Below, one piece after another: positions 6,776 through 11,348 of a stretch of 11,348 bases of DNA. The DNA lies in NCBI GenBank assembly GCA_022737715.1, contig JAIITD010000046.1:1-11348 (forward strand), in the 5' to 3' direction. The position numbers and the translations under genes are program-made. Source of the DNA: Veillonella sp. Lineage in GTDB: Bacteria > Bacillota > Negativicutes > Veillonellales > Veillonellaceae. The notes under the pieces were generated by a model. It did no database searches and had not been told where the DNA came from. It saw nothing but the letters and a program-made list of their open reading frames with translations. Position 1 is the first letter of the stretch. Each line of letters begins with the position of its first letter.

Positions 6776-7918
6776 ATGATTTATAATAAAGAACCGTTAC
6801 AACTGAATAGCCCCGTAGCCTTTTGGCTTAATTTCCCCAATGAGGAACGCGTTTTTTGGGTGGATCGGCAAAGTGATCGTATTGTTGTAGGCGTTAAACG
6901 TCTAGCCACAGTTAAAGATGATGAGGACCGCTATAATTATGCGTACGTGTTTTATGGGGATACTTTTTTTGACACATCAAAGGATCCTAAGTGGTCGGGC
7001 ATGGGGCATGAAATGATTGCATTTACCCATTACTATATCGTAGAAAATGGGGAATCCTTTTATTTGCATGCAGGTGAAAGCGTTAGCATCGAAGATATTG
7101 AAGTGCCTCATATTCAGCATAATTTCCACGAAACCAGTGATGATAAAGCTAATTGGGATAATTTGATGCATGCTATTTCTGACGGCATTAGTCGTGGTGA
7201 GATGACAAAGGTAGTTGCATCTCGTGAGGTGCAATTTACAAGTGATACACCCTATAATGTGGCTAGTATATTGGCAAACTTGGTTGAAAATAATCCGAAC
7301 TGTTTTATCTTTGGCTATGAAAAGGATGGACGTACCTTTGTAGGGGCTTCACCAGAAATTTTGGTGCGTCATCGTGGGTCTGAAATCCTTAGCTATGCAC
7401 TAGCTGGAACGGCGCCAAAGGATGGACCTCATGCATGGACCAAGGAACAGTTATTAACAGACGAGAAAAATTTGTTTGAACACAATATCGTTCGAGATCG
7501 TATTGTACATACAATGAACGAGGTCACTCAAGATATTTCCGTTGGTAAAACGGAGATTATGGAGCTTGCCCATCTCTATCATTTGAGAACCATCATAACA
7601 GCCAAGGATAGCACAAAGTCGCTCATTGAATGGGCGAAGTTATTACATCCTACACCAGCGCTTGGAGGAGAACCAAGAGATAAGGCATTGGCCTTACTAC
7701 AACAATATGAAGCACACGAACGTGGAATGTATGCCGCTCCGTTTGGCTTTATGAAGGATATGGGAGATGGCATCATTGTTGTCGCCATTCGATCAGCGCT
7801 CATTATGGATAATGTTCTGTATGCATATGCTGGATGTGGTGTAGTTGCTGATTCCGATGCGGATGAAGAGTATATAGAAACGAATAATAAAATGCGTACT
7901 ATACTAGATGCTTTATAA
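6776..7918 (+). CDS. menF: Isochorismate synthase
   Basis: This enzyme isomerises chorismate to isochorismate, the entry step of menaquinone synthesis. The 380-residue protein has the C-terminal chorismate-binding fold. Motifs are KVVASREV (145-152) with the expected general base Lys145, GASPEILVR (190-198) with the expected acid Glu194, ALAGTAPK, DEKNLFEHNIVRDRI (229-243), LHPTPALGGEPRDKA (290-304), RGMYAAPFGF and AIRSALI, and YAGCGVVADSDADEEYIET near the end. HPTPALGG and the operon context favour isochorismate synthase over anthranilate or aminodeoxychorismate synthase. The ATG at 6776 is the only ATG start available: an in-frame stop lies at 6761-6763, and no Shine-Dalgarno sequence is visible before it. 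An internal GTG (Val29) is possible but would remove N-terminal sequence. It is the first gene after the promoter and heads menF-menD-menH-menB. Confidence 0.93.
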   Translation: MIYNKEPLQLNSPVAFWLNFPNEERVFWVDRQSDRIVVGVKRLATVKDDEDRYNYAYVFYGDTFFDTSKDPKWSGMGHEMIAFTHYYIVENGESFYLHAGESVSIEDIEVPHIQHNFHETSDDKANWDNLMHAISDGISRGEMTKVVASREVQFTSDTPYNVASILANLVENNPNCFIFGYEKDGRTFVGASPEILVRHRGSEILSYALAGTAPKDGPHAWTKEQLLTDEKNLFEHNIVRDRIVHTMNEVTQDISVGKTEIMELAHLYHLRTIITAKDSTKSLIEWAKLLHPTPALGGEPRDKALALLQQYEAHERGMYAAPFGFMKDMGDGIIVVAIRSALIMDNVLYAYAGCGVVADSDADEEYIETNNKMRTILDAL

Positions 7919-7947
7919 ATGGTATAGAACTAGTGCGAAATAACGAT

Positions 7948-7969
7948 GATGAGGACTATGTACCTCATC
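7948..7969 (+). other. Hairpin between menF and menD
   Basis: GATGAGG (7948-7954) pairs perfectly with CCTCATC (7963-7969) around an 8-nt loop in the 70-nt gap. No T-run follows, so termination is unlikely. It ends 8 nt before the menD GGAG (7978-7981) and might influence menD translation or mRNA stability; that is inference. Confidence 0.5.
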
Positions 7970-7988
7970 TAGATTACGGAGAAATTAC

Positions 7989-9728
7989 ATGAATGAATAT
8001 ATCGCTACCTTGGTAGATGAGTTCGCCCAATTAGGCATCACGCATGCCGTGTTTAGCCCTGGTTCTCGCTCTACGACGATGGCCATGTTATTTCGTGAAC
8101 ATGGTGCTTTTGAAACCTATATGAATATTGATGAACGGTCTGCAGGATTCATGGCGTTAGGCATTGCTAAGGCCCATAGAAAGCCTGTAATTCTCGTGTG
8201 CACATCGGGTTCAGCGGTGGCCCATTATATGCCGGCTGTACTAGAAGCACAATATAGCGGTGTACCCTTGATTATTTTGTCCGCCGATCGACCTCATACA
8301 TTGCAACATGTAGGGGCTCCACAAACGGTGGACCAACAAAAATTATTCGGAACAGCTGTTAATTATTACGAAGAATTAGCTGTGCCACAACAGGACCATT
8401 ACTATACGTATCCACGCCTAGTAGCTCGGAAGGCATACATGAAGGCTGTGGATGTGAAACGGGGGCCGGTGCATATCAATGTACCGCTCTTTGAACCATT
8501 AGTACCGGAATTAGATCGAAAGCATTTTGAATGTGGACGACTTCCATTTTCTGTTGTGACTGGAACGATTCAACCAAGTGATGTGCACGCTATATATGAC
8601 CTTCTTAAGAATAAAAAGGTTCTTATGTTAGCAGGCCCAAGTGCTAATCCTGATGACATAGAGGCTATTCTTGCTTTATCCTATATGTTCAATGCGCCGA
8701 TTTTAGGCGATCCCTTATCTAATATGCGTAGCGTTCATGATGAACGGGTCATCACATCCTACGATGCAGTACTGACACAAGAAGCGTATCGTGACGTATT
8801 ACAACCAGATTGCATTTTACAAATTGGTCAGATGGTCGTATCTAAACGCGTTCAGCAGTGGGTGGCATCCATGAAGGATAGGACTATCATTTCTCTTAGT
8901 CCAACTATGGATTACACGAATCCCACAGGGAATACAACGCTCTTCGTACAATCGACACCACAAGGCTTAGTAGAGGCATTGAAAACACAGATTCCGGAGC
9001 TTCATTCAATGGAACATAATGACTGTAAAGACGGTATTGATGAGAAACTAGATACAGATGGTAATAACTATCTATCTGCATGGATTGACGTAGATACGGT
9101 GGGGCGTAAACAACTCGATACAGTAGGTTGTGAACAGGAATTATTTGAAGGACGCACAATTCATCTTTTACAAGATTTGTTACCACAACACAGTCAAATT
9201 GTAGTTGCCAATAGTATGAGCATTCGAGATATGGATTATTTTTGGGCTGGTAATCGCCATAGCGCTATTATCTACGGTAACCGTGGCGTTAATGGTATTG
9301 ATGGTACCGTTTCTACAGCTCTTGGCATGGCTACTAATGGCGTTCCGACCGTATTGCTTACGGGGGATTTAACATTCTTTCACGATTTGAATGGTCTTGC
9401 TGTAGCGAAAACGCATCCGTTAAATTTAACTATCATTGTTCATAATAATGATGGGGGCGGCATTTTTGAATATTTGCCACAAAAAGGCACTCCGCATTTT
9501 GATTACTTATTTAGCACCGCACAAGGCCTAGATTATAGTGGCCTTGCCACACTATATGGTATCGACTTTGTACGCGTTGCCAATAATGATGAATTGAAAA
9601 ATGCGTTGCAAAACTATGTAGGAACAGCAGGTGTTCACGTCATTGAAATCCCTACATCTAAAGAACGAAGTCGGGAACTACATAAGAAATATACGACGAT
9701 TCCTACAAACAAGGAGGACCGACTATGA
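7989..9728 (+). CDS. menD: SEPHCHC synthase (2-succinyl-5-enolpyruvyl-6-hydroxy-3-cyclohexene-1-carboxylate synthase)
   Basis: MenD is a thiamine-diphosphate enzyme that adds the succinyl-semialdehyde unit from 2-oxoglutarate to isochorismate. The 579 residues match the family length. The N-terminal pyrimidine-binding domain shows FSPGSRSTT (22-30), IDERSAGFMALG (47-58) with the ThDP-activating Glu49, CTSGSAVAHY (71-80) and LSADRPHTLQHVGAPQTVDQ (97-116). A central domain follows (about 190-335). The C-terminal PP domain has GNRGVNGIDGTVSTALG (430-446) and the metal/diphosphate motif TGDLTFFHDLNG (458-469) to NNDGGGIFEYLP (486-497). The ATG at 7989 is preceded by GGAG at 7978-7981. A variable linker at about 341-388 is acidic and holds a degenerate 8-residue repeat (DTVGRKQL / DTVGCEQE). 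The TGA stop overlaps the menH ATG (ATGA). Confidence 0.96.
   Translation: MNEYIATLVDEFAQLGITHAVFSPGSRSTTMAMLFREHGAFETYMNIDERSAGFMALGIAKAHRKPVILVCTSGSAVAHYMPAVLEAQYSGVPLIILSADRPHTLQHVGAPQTVDQQKLFGTAVNYYEELAVPQQDHYYTYPRLVARKAYMKAVDVKRGPVHINVPLFEPLVPELDRKHFECGRLPFSVVTGTIQPSDVHAIYDLLKNKKVLMLAGPSANPDDIEAILALSYMFNAPILGDPLSNMRSVHDERVITSYDAVLTQEAYRDVLQPDCILQIGQMVVSKRVQQWVASMKDRTIISLSPTMDYTNPTGNTTLFVQSTPQGLVEALKTQIPELHSMEHNDCKDGIDEKLDTDGNNYLSAWIDVDTVGRKQLDTVGCEQELFEGRTIHLLQDLLPQHSQIVVANSMSIRDMDYFWAGNRHSAIIYGNRGVNGIDGTVSTALGMATNGVPTVLLTGDLTFFHDLNGLAVAKTHPLNLTIIVHNNDGGGIFEYLPQKGTPHFDYLFSTAQGLDYSGLATLYGIDFVRVANNDELKNALQNYVGTAGVHVIEIPTSKERSRELHKKYTTIPTNKEDRL
9711..9717 (+). promoter_or_regulatory. Strong ribosome binding site for menH inside the end of menD
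   Basis: AAGGAGG ends 7 nt before the menH ATG at 9725. It supports that start over the internal ATG at 9782, which lacks such a site. With the 4-nt ATGA overlap it suggests coupled translation of menD and menH. Confidence 0.85.
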
Positions 9729-10585
9729 GCCAATATGCTTGCAGTATTATAGATAACTCCATATATAATCCAGCACTTCGCATGTATGTCGATCTTGGTG
9801 AATATCGATATGGCGTTACATTGGCCGGTGCTGGTAAACCTCTTGTGTGCTTACATGGCTTTTCTGAGTCTGGATACACTTGGGATGGCATCGTTGTACC
9901 TGGATATCAACTCATTCGTATCGATACGATTGGTCATGGTGATTCGGATATTCCAGAGGATGAAAGCGCTTTTTCTATCCCTACCATGCTCCGTGATTTA
10001 CATACAGTAATTTCCGCCGTCGCAGGTGAAAGTTACTCTCTCATGGGATATTCTATGGGGGCACGATTAGCATTGATTTACGCTCTTGAATATGGTTCAG
10101 AAATTGAAAACCTTATTTTAGAGAGTGGTTCTGTTGGCATTGAATCGGATGCAGAACGACAAGCGCGTAAAGAATCAGATGATCAATTGGCACTAGCTAT
10201 TGAGGATAATGATGGGCATTGGTTTGCCACTAAATGGTCGGAAATCTCTATTTTTGAAAGCCAAAGTCAGCTTTCACCAATCGTACATGACAAGTTGTTT
10301 CAACGTCGTGCACACAATAGTCCCTATGCATTAGCAGCTACGTTGCGCGGCTCAGGGCAGGGCGTCATGCCTTATGTAGGCCATCGATTACAAGAATTAT
10401 CTATGCCATCTCTATATATTAGTGGCGCGTTAGATACAAAATATACTACAATAGGAGAAGAGCGGTTTAGTAATTTACCAAACTGTGACCATGTCATCGT
10501 CAATGGGGCGGGACATAATGTACATTTAGAAAAGCCGGGCCCGTTTATGACGGCCTTAGCAGATTTTTTATATAAGGAAAGGTAA
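9725..10585 (+). CDS. menH: SHCHC synthase (2-succinyl-6-hydroxy-2,4-cyclohexadiene-1-carboxylate synthase), alpha/beta hydrolase
   Basis: MenH removes pyruvate from SEPHCHC to give SHCHC, the step after MenD. The 286-residue protein has an alpha/beta-hydrolase fold: the oxyanion-loop motif LHGFSESGYTW (43-53), the nucleophile elbow GYSMGAR (108-114) with Ser110, Asp237 in ISGALDTKY, and His264 in GAGHNVHLEKP. Tyr109 before the serine and Arg114 after it agree with the Escherichia coli enzyme (GYSLGGR), as does the GHNxHxEnP-like ending. That separates it from generic hydrolases. About 20 N-terminal residues extend beyond the usual start; the strong AAGGAGG before 9725 argues that this longer start is real. 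It overlaps menD by 4 nt, and menB begins 5 nt after its stop. Confidence 0.9.
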   Translation: MSQYACSIIDNSIYNPALRMYVDLGEYRYGVTLAGAGKPLVCLHGFSESGYTWDGIVVPGYQLIRIDTIGHGDSDIPEDESAFSIPTMLRDLHTVISAVAGESYSLMGYSMGARLALIYALEYGSEIENLILESGSVGIESDAERQARKESDDQLALAIEDNDGHWFATKWSEISIFESQSQLSPIVHDKLFQRRAHNSPYALAATLRGSGQGVMPYVGHRLQELSMPSLYISGALDTKYTTIGEERFSNLPNCDHVIVNGAGHNVHLEKPGPFMTALADFLYKER

Positions 10586-10590
10586 CATCC

Positions 10591-11348
10591 ATGAGCAAAT
10601 TTGATTGGAAAGTATTGGATCGTAATTATGAAGATGTAATTTACGAAACCTATAATGGTATTGCAAAAATCACGATTAATCGCCCAGAAGTGCGCAACGC
10701 ATTTCGTCCTAAAACCGTAATTGAGCTTATTGATGCATTCACAATCGCTCGCGACGATGCAGAAATCGGCGTTATTATCTTGACTGGTGCCAACCACGGC
10801 CAAGGCGAAGATAAAGAAGCATTCTGCTCCGGTGGTGACCAACGTGTGCGTGGCAATGGCGGTTATGTAGGCGATGACAATATTCCTCGTCTTAACGTAC
10901 TTGACTTGCAACATTTAATCCGCATCATTCCAAAACCTGTTATCGCTATGGTAAATGGTTTTGCCATCGGCGGTGGCCATGTGTTGCACATCGTATGTGA
11001 CCTTACCATCGCTTCTGAAAATGCGAAATTCGGACAAACAGGCCCTCGCGTTGGTTCCTTCGATGCTGGTTATGGCGCTGGTTATTTAGCGCGCATGATC
11101 GGTCATAAACGCGCTCGTGAAGTATGGTTCCTTTGCCGTCAATACACGGCTGCTCAAGCTTACGAAATGGGCATGGTTAACTGCGTGGTACCATTTGATA
11201 AATTGGAAGAAGAAACGGTTCAATGGTGTAATGAAATTTTGGCATTGTCCCCAATGGCATTGCGCATGTTGAAAGCATCCTTCAACGCAGATACAGATGG
11301 CCTTGCAGGTTTACAACAATTTGCAGGCGATGCAACATTGATGTACTA
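10591..11348 (+). CDS. menB: 1,4-dihydroxy-2-naphthoyl-CoA synthase, 3' truncated by the window edge
   Basis: MenB closes the second ring of o-succinylbenzoyl-CoA to give DHNA-CoA. It belongs to the crotonase superfamily. The frame runs without a stop to the right edge: 252 residues are visible and about 20-30 should be missing. Motifs: the CoA-binding strand ITINRPEVRNAF (27-38), CSGGDQ (79-84) of the oxyanion hole, AMVNGFAIGGGHVLHIVCDL (119-138), FGQTGPRVGSFDAGYG (147-162) with Asp158, and WFLCRQY (179-185). QTG with Gly151, together with Trp179, matches the bicarbonate-dependent type of MenB (E. coli), whereas the other type has Asp in place of this Gly (QTD in Mycobacterium). A purine-rich AAGGAAAGG (10574-10582), within the end of menH, lies 8 nt before the ATG. 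The C-terminal active-site Tyr expected in the family is beyond the edge. Confidence 0.95.
   Translation, partial: MSKFDWKVLDRNYEDVIYETYNGIAKITINRPEVRNAFRPKTVIELIDAFTIARDDAEIGVIILTGANHGQGEDKEAFCSGGDQRVRGNGGYVGDDNIPRLNVLDLQHLIRIIPKPVIAMVNGFAIGGGHVLHIVCDLTIASENAKFGQTGPRVGSFDAGYGAGYLARMIGHKRAREVWFLCRQYTAAQAYEMGMVNCVVPFDKLEEETVQWCNEILALSPMALRMLKASFNADTDGLAGLQQFAGDATLMY

Noticed and set aside
7948..7969. Terminator between menF and menD
   Set aside because: The 7-bp stem is followed by TAGATTACGG without a T-run, and menD-menH-menB lack another visible promoter, so the operon most likely continues.
10372..10914. 180-codon open frame on the - strand
   Set aside because: It is antisense to menH and menB, both with full motif support, and has no recognisable features.

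Overview
The window is an ordinary bacterial chromosomal segment with every gene on the + strand. It holds most of a de novo purine biosynthesis operon followed by the first part of a menaquinone biosynthesis operon. Protein features point to an anaerobic, Firmicutes-type bacterium: a PurF with a short propeptide and four Fe-S cysteines, as in Bacillus; the clostridial-style gene order purC-purF-purM-purN-purH-purD; and the Bacillus-like order menF-menD-menH-menB. My best guess is a member of the Negativicutes, Veillonella or a close relative. That rests on general resemblance and moderate GC content, not on a diagnostic marker.

Region 1 (1-6605) is the purine operon. purC is cut by the left edge. 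purF, purM and purN follow with overlapping or nearly touching ends (purF/purM overlap 14 nt, purM/purN overlap 8 nt), and purH starts 8 nt after purN. purD follows after a 104-nt gap that contains a long imperfect hairpin. Together these genes encode PRPP amidotransferase (step 1), GAR synthetase (2), GAR transformylase (3), AIR synthetase (5), SAICAR synthetase and the bifunctional AICAR transformylase/IMP cyclohydrolase. FGAM synthetase (purL or purSQL) is absent from the cluster. A strong rho-independent terminator (6614-6655) ends the operon.

Region 2 (6656-6775) is the control region of the men operon. It has an extended -10 promoter, a leader of about 80 nt with a small hairpin, and an imperfect 14-nt direct repeat. 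One repeat copy overlaps the promoter start site and the other lies just before menF. menF has no recognisable Shine-Dalgarno sequence.

Region 3 (6776-11348) contains menF (isochorismate synthase), menD (SEPHCHC synthase), menH (SHCHC synthase) and menB (naphthoyl-CoA synthase, cut by the right edge). They convert chorismate to the naphthoate ring of menaquinone. menC and menE, which complete the o-succinylbenzoyl-CoA part, are not in the window and may lie just to the right.

I see no mobile element, CRISPR array, tRNA or rRNA, and no evidence of a novel multi-gene system. The points worth a second look are small cis elements: the purH-purD hairpin, the repeat-flanked menF leader and the hairpin with a possible tiny ORF between menF and menD.
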